64,000 nt of DNA from Impatiens glandulifera (lineage: Eukaryota; Streptophyta; Magnoliopsida; Ericales; Balsaminaceae), in contig NC_061862.1 of the NCBI RefSeq assembly GCF_907164915.1, positions 80,689,718 through 80,753,717 of the forward strand, in the 5' to 3' direction. The notes beneath the pieces are model-generated. The model had not been told where the DNA came from and did no database searches. It was given only the letters and a program-made list of their open reading frames with translations. Each line of letters starts with the position of its first letter. The stretch's first letter is position 1. Below, piece after piece: positions 22,037-33,917 of the stretch. A program made the translations under genes and the position numbers.

Positions 22037-23000
22037 GTATGCTTGTCTCAGTCAAGAAGCAACCTCTAGTCAGTAGATAGCTGTCAGGCATTCTTGTCTA
22101 AATCCAGAAGCAACCTCCAGGAATCAGGTAGCTATCATGCAGGCTTGTCCAAGATCACAAGCAATCTTCTGAAAAAGGCGGTCGGCTAATGCATGTCTGA
22201 CAGGTGTCCAAAATAGCAAGGCATGCATGCCACCTTATCTGAACCGGCACAGTTTCAAATGACCAATCCCCTGTAGAGAGAAAAATATGACCGTTGTCAT
22301 ATTTCTCATATAAATAGAAGCCCATGGAAACGAAGAACAAACAGATTTCTACAGATTCACAACCAGACAAATTTTACACGCAAACCTGAATATTGATTGA
22401 AATCCTTGAAATTATTTGAAATCTGACTTTGAGAAACTTTGTGTATTTTACCTTGTGTAAAAGTATTACCTCATTGTGTGAGTGGTGTAACCGACGAGCA
22501 GTAAATAAGACTCGATTAGAGTGTATTTGTGGAATATTACAGTTAGCGAATATCCTTCTCACTTTTTGAGAAGAAGGCGTGACGTATCTGTGTCTTGTGT
22601 TCTTCATTTATTTTGTCTCTAACCGAACCGGCTTTACCCTCACCTCAACCAAACGATTTCTCCATACTACCTTCCCTAACCGAACCGGTTTTTCCCCAAA
22701 CCAACCGAACCCGTTTTCCCATCATTCCAACCGATTCTTCTTCATTCTCTTCTTTAGCCGAACCGTGTGCAGTTTCTTCAGGTTGAAACAAACATTTTTG
22801 CACTTGAACTCGGTTCAAGAGTCTGTGACAACATGCGTAGTGTTAAGAACGGTTCTAATCTCTAATCGGATTAGTGCCAATTAGTGTGTGCTGTGTAAGA
22901 GATCTACCTTTAGCTGGATCCCGGTCCCCTATCGGCGATCCCGATCCTAACAAGTGGTATTAAGGCGAGGATCTTAACACTCAAGCATCCGAATATCATC

Positions 23001-24205
23001 ATGTCTTTCATCAACGAGTCCCCCATGTTTTGCATCGAAGAATATGTTGATTGGAAGATACACATGAAGGTGCATTTGGCTTCACAAAATGACGACATGT
23101 GGTATGTTATTACTGATGGCCCGATAAAGATTAATAAGCCAAGATGCAAATTGACGACTAAAGATAAGAAGATGAATAATCTGGATAATGTTGCCAAAAA
23201 TATTCTGTTCAAGTCGCTGGACAAAAACATGTTTAGTAAGATCAAGTTGTGCTCCTCTACTAAAGAAATTTTGGAGAAGTTGATCCAACTATGTGAGGGA
23301 AGCGACCAAATAAAGGAGAACCGGAAATAGCATAAGGCTCTGATAGCTACTGAAAGCAAGAACAAATTGGCCGATAGCGATTCGGACGACTCATCATCCA
23401 ATGACAGTGATGATAAAGTTGATACATGCTTCACAGCTGAGAAAGAATCTGAGGTATTTGATTTCTCTTCTAAAGAATTTACAAGAGATGACTTTATTGC
23501 TGCACTTAATGACATGGTCATTGAGTACAAGAAATTGTCAAACTCTTTTAATGAGATGAAATTAAAATATGAAACTGTTAATTCTTCTTCATTTCAAATC
23601 TCTGAACCAATGTTTTTGAAAATAAAATGGTTGAGCTCTCATCTGAGAATGAGAAACTCAAGGAAAAGGTTCAAACTCTTTTTTCTGAAAACCAACGTTT
23701 GACATATGTGGTCAGTTCTTGGACGAAGTCTGGAGATGCAGTTAGACAGCAAATAAGTATACTGAGACCTGCCGGATGCAAATCTGGTTTAGGATTTGAC
23801 AATACTATCCCAAACAAGTCTTGTGAAAAGAAAAACCCGACAAAATACAAACTTAAGACAATGAGTTTTGTCAAGTGTAGCTTAAATAATAAAGAAACTG
23901 ATTTAAGTTGCAATGATTTAATTTCAAATGATGAATTGATTTATGTAAAGCCAACTTCAAGCTGGCTAAAACCTGAGAGAAGGACAACCAGTTTGTATGG
24001 TAAAAAAAAACTTGACAGAAAGTCAAGAGATGATTACCAAAAATCATCCTTTAAAGAATCATCAGCAGGTAAATATATTATATATACATACAACGGGAAG
24101 TCCATCAAAATAATCAAAGTTTGGATTTCTAAGGGACTAATAAACCACGGACCCAAAGAAAAATGGGGACCAGATTTTCTATTGTCTATGAATGTAGGTA
24201 AATAA
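23001..24205 (+). pseudogene. Copia gag with internal deletion of its core and zinc knuckle
   Basis: Gag of the same style as at 4012. The start is ATG 23001 (MSFINESPMF), soon after the primer site. Residues 1-110 are the N-terminal domain (WKIHMKVHLAS, MWYVITDGPIKI), ending in a TAG at 23328-23330. The next residues (HKALIATESKNK) correspond to sequence that in the other element lies about 590 bp further on, after the zinc knuckle, so the UBN2 core and CCHC motif have been removed at one joint. An acidic SDSDDSSSNDSDD stretch, a helical region (DDFIAALNDMVIEYKKL), a frameshift near 23625 and the closing WISKGLINHGPKEKWGP block follow. Confidence 0.8.
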
Positions 24206-24258
24206 AGACAGAAGTTTGGAAGAGTCAACATTGCATCCGGACCGGCGGTTGACAGACA

Positions 24259-24373
24259 CTACACATGAAGGGAACAAGAATGAAGTGGCTAACATCCTCA
24301 CAAAGCCACTTCTCGAGTCTAAGTTTTCTTACCTTAGAAATATTTTAGGATTGTTAGATTATAATAATTCCTA
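24259..24373 (+). pseudogene. Pol C-terminal scrap
   Basis: Reads THEGNKNEVANILTKPLLES and then KFSYLRNILGLL before a stop: the last residues of a copia polyprotein after RNase H. It follows the gag end by only about 55 bp, so protease, integrase, reverse transcriptase and most of RNase H were lost in one deletion. Confidence 0.65.
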
Positions 24374-24379
24374 AACTGA

Positions 24380-24889
24380 TTTAAATTTTAAAACCGGTCA
24401 ACGATTACAAGTATTGAATATTTATTCTAAATAATCAAAAAGGGAGAAATTGTTAGAAAAATTAAGTAAGTTAATTTTAAACCGGCCAACGATTATAAGT
24501 TTTTAATATTTATTCTAAATAATCAAAAAGGGAGAAATTGTTAGAAAAATTAAGTAAGTTAATTTTAAACCGGCCAACGATTACAAGTTTTGAATATTTA
24601 TTCTAAATAATCAAAAAAGGAGAAATTGTTAGAAAAATTAAGTAAGTTAATTTTAAACCGGCCAACGATTATAAGTTTTGAATATTTATTCTAAATAATC
24701 AAAAAGGGAGAAATTGTTAGAAAAATTAAGTAAGTTAATTTTAAACCGGCAATTGATTACAAGTTTTGAATATTTATTATAAATATTCAAAAAGGGAGAA
24801 ATTGTTAGAAAAATTAAGTAAATTAATTTTAAACCGCCAACGATTACAAGTTTTGAATATTTATTATAAATAATCAAAAAGGGAGAAAT
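24380..24889 (+). repeat. 88-bp tandem array of polypurine tract plus LTR start
   Basis: TGTTAGAAAAATTAAG recurs at 24451, 24539, 24627, 24715 and 24803, and the true LTR starts at 24890; spacings are 88, 88, 88, 88 and 87. Each is preceded by AAAAAGGGAGAAAT, the polypurine tract. A partial unit precedes the first. Confidence 0.92.
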
Positions 24890-26433
24890 TGTTAGAACTT
24901 ATGAAAAGTTTAATGAATAGATAAAACTAAGTTCAAATATATATGTTAAACCGCTAAGTTATATCAAGTATATTAATTGGTTTAAATATAACAAGAAGGT
25001 GTTGTATCGTAGTGTTAACACTCTTGTCTGTCACACAGGTAACCAGGGATTGAATCTCATCGGCTACAAATAATATTTAAATTTTTGTTATCTCAAAGAA
25101 GCTGAGCAAAATATCGAAATTTCCATGTAGGCGAGATCGGTTCGGTAGATTGACTAGTAGTCCGACTTCGGTTCGGAAATGGAGATCGGTCAACCGGCTC
25201 GGTCAAACGACACTTAATGAAGCACAACGGGTCATTAATGAGATCCGGTTATTAAATGAACTGCTTCGTTCATAAATGAGTTCCGGTTAATTAAATTTTG
25301 TCAAGTTCCGATTATTAAATGAGCTACTCCGGTCATAAATGAGTCCTGGTTGATTAAATGTTGTTAAGCTCCGGTTATTAAATGAGCTGCTCCGGTCATA
25401 AATGAGTTCTGGTTGATTAAATGCTGTCAAGTTCCGGTTATTAAATGAGCTGCTCCAGTCATAAATGAGTTCCAGTTAATTAAATGATGTCAAGCTCCGG
25501 TTATTAAATGAACTGCAGGTAGTAGGTAGTTGTTAGGCATGCTTGTGTAAGTCTAGAAGCAACCTCCAAGAAGTAGGTAGCTGTCAGGTAGGCTTGTCCG
25601 AGATCACAAACAATCTTTTGAAACAGGCGGCTAGCTAATTCATGTCTTCCAGGTGTCCAAAATTGCAAGACATGCACACCACCTTATTTGAACCGGCACG
25701 GCTTCAGATGACCAATCCCTTATAGAGAGAAAAATATGACCGTTGTCATACTTCTCATATAAATAGAAGCCCAAGGCAACGAAGAACAAACAGATTTCTA
25801 CAGATTCACAACTAGACGAATTTTACGCGCGACCCTGAATATTGATTGAAATGCTTGAAATTATTTGAAATCTGACTTTGAGAAACTTTGTGTATTTTAC
25901 CTTGTGTAAAAGTATTACATCATTGTGTGAGTGGTGTAAAAGACGAGCAGTAAATAAGACTCGATCGGAGTGTATTTGAGGAATATTCCAGTTAGTGAAT
26001 ATCCTTCTCACTGTTTGAGAAGAAGGGGTGACGTAGGAGAGTTTGCTCCGAACATCCATAAAAATTTGTGTCTTGTGTTCTTCATTTATTTTCTGTCTCA
26101 AACCGAACCGGCTTTAACCTCACCTCAACCAAACCGATTTCTCCATACTACTTTCCCCAACTGAACCGGTTTTTTCCCAAACCAACCGAACCGGTTTTCC
26201 CATCATTCCAACCGATTCTTCTTTATTCTCTTCTTTAGCCGAACCGTGTGCAGTTGCTTTAGGTTGAAACAGACATTTCCGCAATTGAACTTGGTTCAAG
26301 AGTCTATGACAACCTGCATAGTGTTAAGAACGGTTATAATCTCTAACCGGATTAGTGCCAATTGATGTGTGTTGTGTAAGCGATCTACCTTTAGCCGGAT
26401 CCCGGTCCCCTATCGGCGATCCCGATCCTAAAA
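24890..26433 (+). repeat. 3' LTR of the gag-only copia element
   Basis: 1544 bp; see the 5' LTR. It keeps the complete U5 block AGAAGGGGTGACGTAGGAG and ends CCTAAAA before TSD ATTCT. Confidence 0.9.
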
Positions 26434-26438
26434 ATTCT

Positions 26439-28648
26439 TATTTATGTGTCGTGAGGATGAAGATGATGATCAACCTCCAATACGTGTTGGGCGCGTTCCG
26501 TGGAGTTCGGTCAGTGTTCCTTGAGGTCGGGGCATTTCGTGTCTTGTGGTTAGTTTGGGCGTTAGTTTCCTGGAGCGCTAATTGGTGAGGGTGCTTTAGG
26601 CCTTTTTTGATTTGGGCCAAATCTTTTGCATTTTTTTATTACACGTAAAATATACCAAATTATTTAATTGATATAATCTATTTTATTTATTATTTAGAGA
26701 TTTAAATGTATATAATATTTTTTTAAAAATAATTATATAATTTATTTGTTGCTATTAATTTAATTACTTTGAGATAAATGAATACAATATTTTACATAGA
26801 TAATTATTTAATTTATTTTTTATCTTTAATTTAATTATTTTAAGTTAGATGGATACAACATTTTTCTAAAATAATTATTTAATTTATTTTAGGACCAAAT
26901 TTTAATTAATTTGGAATTAATGAATATAACATTTTTCAAAATAATTATTTAATTTATTTTTGGATCAAATTTTAATTAATTTGAGATTAACGAATACAAC
27001 AACTTCTCAAATAATTATTTAATTTATTTTTGGACCAAATTTTATTTAATTTGAAGTTAATAAATACAACATTTTTTTTCTCAAATAATTATTTAATTTA
27101 TTAAACACTTTAATGAGTCTATAATTTTTGTAAAATTATTTTAACAACTCAAAACTATTTTAATTTTTTTTATGAATTGGGTAAGTCAAATTTTTGTGTC
27201 TACAATATTTAGAAACTAATATATTTAGATCGAAACTTTAATTTTTACATAAATAAGTGTAATTTTCACACCCTAATAATTTATAATAAACAAATTAATT
27301 TAAATAATTTATCAATATTTAAAATTAAGTTAATAAATAAATAAATAAATAAAATGTTTATAATACGCCCACTATTGGCTATTAAAATAAATTAGAGTGA
27401 ATAAGTTTAATCAATTAATTGGATATTTAAAGTCCTCATTTTTTTTCTCAAACTTTATGTGTGTATATATGTTGCCAACCAATTAAAATGTTTTTGAATA
27501 TTATATTATTAAATTGAGTCGAGTTGAATAATAATAAAAAATATCTGAAACTCAAGACTGATTCGTTCCTTTCCCCGTTATTTTTCTCGCACTTTCACTT
27601 TATCTGCCATAATTGATTTACATCATCAGTCCTCGTCCCTTCCAAATTCACAATTTTATTATGATTTACGATTTCTCTCTATAGACCAAGTTCTAATTAT
27701 TTTAGGTTAAATAGATCCAACATTTTCCCAAAATAATTATTTTATTTTATTCTGGACCAAATTTTAATTAATTTAGAATAAATATAACATTTTTCAAAAT
27801 AATTATTTAATTTATTTTTGGATCAAATTTTAATTAATTTAGGTTAATGAATACAACATTTGCAAATAATTATTTAATTTATTTTTGGACCAAATTTTGA
27901 TTAATTTGAAATTAATAAATAAACATTTTTTCTTAAATAATTTTTAAATTTATTTAAACACATTAATGAGTATAATTTTTAGACATTATTTTAACAACTC
28001 AAAATTATTTTAAAATTTTCTTGAGTGAGTAAATCAAGTTTTAGTGTTTACAATATTATAGAAACTACTATATTCTGATCAAAACTTTATTTTTAAATAT
28101 ATTAGTGTAGTCTTCACAGTCTAATCATTTATAATAAAAAAATAATTTAAATAATTTATCAATATTTAAAATTAAGTTAAAATTAATTAAATAAAATGGT
28201 TAAGTAACATGTCAACCCTTAACTTTACCTTACCGGTCTTTTTTATTCAATTCATTGCATGTCTTTCTGACTTATTGACCTTTGAACTCTAAGAATTTCG
28301 AACCGGGAGTGAATAAGTTTAATCAATCTAATTGGGAGGGAATAAGTTTAATCAATTTATTTAGATATTTAGTCTGAATCTCAAACCCATGTGCCCATTT
28401 TTCAACCAATCAAAATACTTTTAAATATTATATTATTAAAACTGAGTCGAGTTTAATAATAATAAAATATATCTGAAACCCAAGCCCGACCCGTTTCTTT
28501 TCCCGTTTTATTGTTTGTCGTTCCGTTACTAACTCAAATTTATTTTTCACGCTTTATTAGTTCATCTTTCATAATCGATTCACATCATCAGTCCTTATCT
28601 CTTCCAATTTCACCATTTTATTATGATTTACGATTTCTCTCTTTAGAC
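26439..28648. repeat. AT-rich backbone with two ~960-bp tandem units
   Basis: Unit 1 (about 26830-27690) and unit 2 (27691-28648) share the order TAATTATTTAATTTATTTT repeats, an AATAAGTTTAATCAAT block, a CACATCATCAGTCC block and a closing ATTTACGATTTCTCTCT. Within each unit a shorter motif of about 75 bp (AATTATTTAATTTATTTTTGGA) recurs. Copy B (55801-57143) lacks about 667 bp corresponding to 27026-27692. No gene is seen. Confidence 0.7.
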
Positions 28649-28900
28649 CATTCACAATTTTTTTACCGAAAATAAGCCTAGTATCTCGCCAAACTTCAAG
28701 AATCTTTGTTGGTAACAAGCTCCGTTGTCCGCGAAAATGATACACTTGACGCTTTTAAGAACTAACATGGTTCTATTTTATTTGTTTGAAATGTTATGTT
28801 ATGTTTAGTTTGGAAAACTAACAAACTTATGTTTTGTTAATTCAGAAATAAACAACGGCGTCAACAATAATGATGGGAGGTAACATATTTTATTAATCGT
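28649..28900 (+). other. Possible 5' region of the FRS pseudogene
   Basis: Less AT-rich sequence with ACCATTCACAATTTTTTTACC, an intron-like stretch ending TGTTAATTCAG near 28846, and AACAACGGCGTCAACAATAATG after it. It lies upstream of the FAR1-domain remnant at 38266, with only the minisatellite and the CACTA insertion between. Absent from copy B. The link to the FRS gene is inference. Confidence 0.3.
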
Positions 28901-28924
28901 GTATAACGTCATTCATATTACTAC

Positions 28925-29291
28925 ATTTCTAATGTGATGCTCACTTTGCACGATAGATATTGTATAACCACTCTAATGTGAAGTGTACATTACACGATAA
29001 TTGTTGTACAATAGCTCTAATGTGAAACGAGCTTTACACGATAGTTGTTGTACAACAACTCTAATATAAAACACGTTTTACACAATATCTGATGTACACC
29101 AATTCTAATGTAAAGCGCGATTTACAAGATAGTTGATGTACACCAACTCTAATGTAAAGCGAGATTTATACGAGAGTTGTTGTACAATAAATCTAATGTG
29201 AAGTGATTTTTACATGAGAGCTGTTGTACAACGACTTTATTGAGAAGCGAGCTTTACATTATAGAAGCTCATATTTCACGATATTTGATGT
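28925..29291. repeat. 44-46-bp minisatellite interrupted by the CACTA element
   Basis: About eight units around TCTAATGTGAAG, TTTACACGATAGTTG and TTGTACAACA; starts fall near 28929, 28972, 29015, 29060, 29103, 29149 and 29193. The array resumes at 38120-38165 (TGTATAATAACTCTAATATAA) on the other side of the insertion. Confidence 0.85.
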
Positions 29292-30627
29292 CACTACAAC
29301 AAAAAAGACTTTTGGCGACGCTTAAAAAAACTTCTGTCAACCTTTAAAAGCGTCGCCAAAAATATTACTAACACTTATATATACGTCGCCAGAAGTAGGG
29401 TGGGCACAAGTTTTAGCAACGCTTAATTAAGCGTCGGTAACATTAATTTAAGCGTTGCTAAATTTTTTTTTGAATTTTAGCAATACTTTTTATTATAATA
29501 TTTATTTTTTTGACAATTTTTGTTTATTTTTTTAAAATTAAATAATATTTAAAAATTATATTTAATACAAATTATTAGCATTTTTAATTATATCAAAATT
29601 AACATAAATTCTCTCAATAAAATATCTCATTTAATCGTATCATAGTCAAAAGATTCAAAAGATCTAAGACAAACTAAATAATTTTGAACAACAAAGCTGA
29701 AATAGAAAACTGAATATGGATACTTGATCTTCTACTTAGACCTACACTACAATTATGTAAAAGAATATTCTTTTTAAGATTAGAAATAGAAACAAATATA
29801 TTAATGTGAATTAAATATAGACAATTTGAAAGATTAAAAAACATAGTTGATGTGTCCACATTTCTTTCTTCTTGTCGTTGACAACTTGAGGATGAATACT
29901 TCAGTCAGCCATGAATACCATCAAATAGAAAAAATCAAATACAAATGCTTAATTTTCTTTTAATAGTATATAACTCAAACAAAAAGTATAAAACTCAGAT
30001 CAATAATATAAGAAGAAATATCTAATACAAGAAGATAAGAAGAAGAATCATAATATTCTTTCATCTAATATTTATACTTAGAGTTCTAACAATGTACTAC
30101 CAATAAATAATATTGCAATAATAAAAATAAAAAACATAAAAAAGGTATAAAAATACATTTAAATAGATTCAATTTCGCATAAAGTGGAAGATGTCTCGAC
30201 AACTCCCTTGTCAATCAACAAAGATTACAACTCAAATTGATCACATCCTTCCAACTAAAATCACTCTGTATTGAAAAATGACAGCAGTACCTTTTAAAAT
30301 ATAAAAAATGAATGAAATAGAATGTATTGTTTGAGGAGGTACTTACGGTCGACATTGTTGCTAAGTGTAAGAACCTGCATACCCGATATTGTCTTACAAA
30401 TTTGATATTCAATATTATGTTCTTTTCTCATGAATGGATTGAAAAATCAGAATGTTTTTTAAAAATGTCATCTTTCATTAAGACCTTTGGTTCTATCAGA
30501 ACGCATGAAGTGTTTGATTCTATTAGAACCGTAATTTTTCCCTTCGAATATGACTTGGAAAATTAGAATAGAAAGCAGAAAAGAAAGCATTATTAACACA
30601 TATTGCATACCAATATATGTAATTTAC

Positions 30628-30758
30628 CCCATATTTGCAAAATAAGTCAATGGTTCAGCCCGAGTAGTACCAATATAGACTAGTGCACCTTCCGCGAGTA
30701 ATACAATGTCATCGAATTTGGCATAAACTTAACCTCGGGGTTGGTGTATATTGCAAAT
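30628..30758 (-). pseudogene. ABCG half-transporter exon fragment, H-loop region (captured)
   Basis: Minus-strand piece bounded by a splice acceptor (GGTTTCAG) and donor (GGG|GTAAAT). It reads ICNIHQPRG, a stop in place of Ser, and then VYAKFDDIVLLAEGALVYIG followed by a PLTYFANMG-like end. IHQPRG is the H-loop (switch) block of ABCG/WBC half-transporters, and the run that follows is typical of the ABCG7 type. It is the second of two exon pieces; in an intact gene several hundred bases of coding sequence separate it from the Walker A exon, so the intermediate exons are missing. No function is expected. Confidence 0.75.
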
Positions 30759-30836
30759 CTGAAACCATAATGATATGATGATAAAAATGTTAAAATAGAT
30801 GAAGAAGTGATTTATATTCATACAACTAAATCTTAC

Positions 30837-31014
30837 TTGTATGCTTTGTTTGAAATTTGTCAAATAAACCAGACAAATGCAAAGGAGGGGAAGCCATTGT
30901 CTGATCTTCCAGTACATTAAATAGAGTATTCTTTCCCGAGCCTGATGGTCCCATGATAGAAAGCAATCGTCCATGTTTTGCCTCCCTACTAACGTTCTTA
31001 AGTAAAAACCTTAT
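30837..31014 (-). pseudogene. ABCG half-transporter exon fragment, Walker A region (captured)
   Basis: Minus-strand exon with acceptor CTGTAG and donor CAAG|TAAG-like. It reads IRFLLKNVSREAKHGRLLSI, MGPSGSGKNTLFNVLEDQ, then ASPPLHLSGL, which is the nucleotide-binding start of an ABCG7-like half-transporter. The Walker A Lys is kept but the Ser/Thr after it has become Asn. The last residues before the donor (FDKFQTKHTSK) do not fit the family. Only 78 bp of intron separate it from the H-loop piece. It sits inside the CACTA element, so capture is the simplest explanation. Confidence 0.75.
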
Positions 31015-31160
31015 CTACAGGTATAACGAAAATATTCACAAAAATATGCAGCCAAACGTGCAATTTCATAGACATTTAAGTGTTTAACTAAAAAACAGTG
31101 TGACTTTCTTTCATTCATAACCATTACATATCTTTTGTAGTTTCCATTTCAAAATTGTTG

Positions 31161-31580
31161 TGCTCATTATGGCTTTAGTGAAAAACTAAGACATGTTAGG
31201 TTGAATATCAAAGACATGATTCATACATTCTAACTGTACATGTTACCCTTAAGTTGAATGCATACAACTTTGATTACTTAATGTTTATCAAGGATATGAT
31301 TTTGATCATTAAGGCTCTAGTGAAAAAGCCAGACAAGTTAGGTCGAATATCAAAGACATGATTCATACATTCAAACTGTACATGTTACCCTTAAGTTGAA
31401 TGCATACAACTTGATTACTTAATGTTTATCAAGGACATGATTGCGCTCATTATGGCTCTAGTGATAAAGAAAGACAGGTTAGGTCGAATATTAAAGACAT
31501 GATTTAAAAATTCAAACTGTACATGTTACCCTTCAGTTGAATGCGTAAAGTATAAATTTCTTAATGTTCATTACTTTGAT
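31161..31580. repeat. 142-bp tandem repeat, three units
   Basis: Units near 31161, 31303 and 31445 share AGTTGAATGC, CTGTACATGTTACCCTT and GTTAGGTCGAATATCAAAG. It lies upstream (on the minus strand) of the Walker A exon, where an intron would be. Confidence 0.85.
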
Positions 31581-33181
31581 AGCTAATATAATTCAAATCT
31601 AAGAATAAGCAATAAATGAAAATACCTTAATACATCATGCATCATCTCCAGATGCAATTGTTGATTTAGTTAAGTTAAAAATTCAATTAACAGAATCCCT
31701 AATATAAAGTAGTATCAAATGTCAATTCCTCAAAGGCATATGAAAATACAGGTAAATGAGAATATATAAACCCACCCATGAGTATCTTATAAACGAGCAA
31801 TGTTGTTCTGGTTTCCACATGTACTGCGAGTATTGAGCAATCTGGCGAACTAGTCACGATTGCTGGTTCAACATAAGAAAACAACTTAAAATACTTAAAA
31901 ATCATGTTCATAAATAAACCTTATAAAATCTAACAATAGAATGTTCAATAGAAAAATCAATAACCGTGACCATCGTTAATAAAAAAAAGTGTCCTGCATG
32001 ATTCAGTATATTCTTTGACTTCCAGCAACCTTAAAAAATGGAGAGAAAACATAATATAATTTCTCAATCCGTGATAACGTTCTATAATATAATTTAATTA
32101 TACAAATACTCATAAATTTGTTTGTTATTTTCTCGTCGAAACCAATAACCAAAAAATTGTTTTGAAATGGCCTTAAAACAGAGTGAAAGACAAAAATAAA
32201 AAAACATAACTCCCACCATTCTTAATCAGCAAAGCAGTAAGTGTATTCGTTGAGAAATCGACTTTCCCACCCAAATCAAGAAACCCAACCAGCCTATCAA
32301 CCGCCACCCCTTTTCTGATGCACGAAACATATCTCCTTTAGTAATTTTCCTTTTCAATTTTTATAGATGAGTATGATCAAAGGCATGATGATGAATATAA
32401 CACAAGGCAATGTCTTGAATGCAAGTTTCGCAATAAAAAATGGCGCATTCTAGATTTGTATTATAAATTTTAAAAAAAATAGTTTTGAAACAAAATTTTA
32501 ATGTCAACCAAGTATTAAGTGTTTCCAAATTTTGGCATAATAGGGAATACTGACATCTGCATCAACCTTGATGAAATTGGTGTCAAGATACCTTGGTGTA
32601 AGGGCTTGTCCATTATCCTAAACAAGATCCAACAATTTCCAATCATTCACAGCCAGTATGCGACAAAACATACATATATTTTAGAAAGGATTATTTATAA
32701 CATTTTAGAATTTACGGGGCCCCATTTGAAAAAACTTTTTGTTTTCAGATCATGATCTTAATCTGGATATAGATGAGAAATACCAAAAACATAATAATCC
32801 ATTTATAAGAAAGTTATATTTCCAAACATTATCTAAAAATGTTTCCAAATTGTCAGAATTGAATAGTATGGATATTTCAAACCAAACAAGCTTTAAATTA
32901 TATGAACGCACCGATGAGGCTAGCTTGATTATATCAACAGAAATAAAGATATTTTATTGAATCTTCTCAGTGTAACAATGAAATGGTCCCTCAGAAAATA
33001 TATCAGTGATGTTCACGAGAGATCATCAAGTAGATATGCATGCATAAGCTTCAAATGTAAGGTTCACCCTTCATCTGATTGTAATGCATGAGATTGATAG
33101 AAGCAATGAAGGAAATTTGGATCTACTCCATTAAACTCAAATCAAAGAGATGGGTCTTCTTATTCAAGCATCAAATATATG
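31581..33181. other. CACTA interior with unidentified exon-like pieces
   Basis: Minus-strand frames at 31740-31890 (IVTSSPDCSILAVHVETRTT) and 32210-32330 (LVGFLDLGGKVDFSTNTLT) look more protein-like than their surroundings, but I cannot assign them. The rest is AT-rich. They could be further captured exons or transposase remnants. Confidence 0.3.
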
Positions 33182-33186
33182 AAATG

Positions 33187-33661
33187 TGTTAGGACTTATT
33201 TCGTAAGGTGTGTTTTGGGTTCAAGAATCAAGTTTTTGATCTCTAATACCGGTGGACATTCTACAATCAAAGGGCAGCGGAAGGTTTTGATAGAGAATTT
33301 GGGGGGAGGGGATAGAAGAACAAGGGTGCGAAGAGAAATACTATTGGTTTATACCAAACAGTCCATAATAATAATAATAGACAAATAGGGGCGAAGTCAC
33401 ATCTTCATCATTCTATTCATGGGTCCTTGGGGAAGAAAGACCAGCCTTATATAGGTGATGTCTTGACCCATAATATTCGGTTATAACAAATACAAGAAAA
33501 TAACAGAATTCGGTTTGTAAAATAGAAAAGGAAAGCAAAACAGAATATTAATACAACAAAACAGAAATCTGGCCCATGTGCACCATAGGACCGAGACCGG
33601 GTGCCGAGAAAGGTTGCTGTAATTTATTCTACGACCGAGGCATTGATTTTAGACCCTAACA
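33187..33661 (-). repeat. 3' LTR (minus) of the nested gypsy element
   Basis: 475 bp; roughly 3% different by eye from 35021-35495. Confidence 0.9.
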
Positions 33662-33917
33662 ATATCTCCCCCTTCGAAATTCGTCGCCCTCGACGAAAAA
33701 GACCGTGGTTTACCGAGCCTCTAATGCGCATGCTCAATATTTCAAAGAATTCGGTCGGACATCAGCAAATCCAACAAGTGTCGGAGTCTTAGGACCGCAT
33801 TTCTTAGAAGCCTTCGGTCTTCCTGCTCCACGACCAGTCCTTTCTTCGGCCCAGCACGCCAAGTGCAGCAAAAGGGTCATCTTTCTTCCGGACATACTCT
33901 AGAATATCTTCAAACAA

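Larger units (their letters stand above)
21495..22952 (+). repeat. 5' LTR of the gag-only copia element
   Basis: 1458 bp. It holds three 63-bp tandem units (21850-22036) and an embedded SINE-like block (21607-21690). It lacks about 37 bp of the U5 block (GTAGGAGAGTT...CTCCGAAC) that the 3' LTR keeps at 26030-26065. Confidence 0.9.
21495..26433 (+). mobile_element. Gag-only Sirevirus-like copia deletion derivative, 4939 bp
   Basis: LTRs 21495-22952 (1458 bp) and 24890-26433 (1544 bp), beginning TGTTAGAA and ending CTAACA (mutated to CTAAAA on the right). The TSD is ATTCT at 21490-21494 and 26434-26438; copy B has the empty site at 55796-55800. The primer-binding site TGGTATTAAGGC (22956) is diverged. 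The interior of 1.9 kb has a shortened gag, a scrap of the pol end and a tandem array of polypurine tracts. It is not autonomous. Confidence 0.88.

Noticed and set aside
26443..26526. Possible C-terminal exon REDEDDDQPPIRV...VP on the plus strand (also 55805-55888)
   Set aside because: Open in both copies, but only 28 codons, with no clear splice acceptor or family; too short to support.
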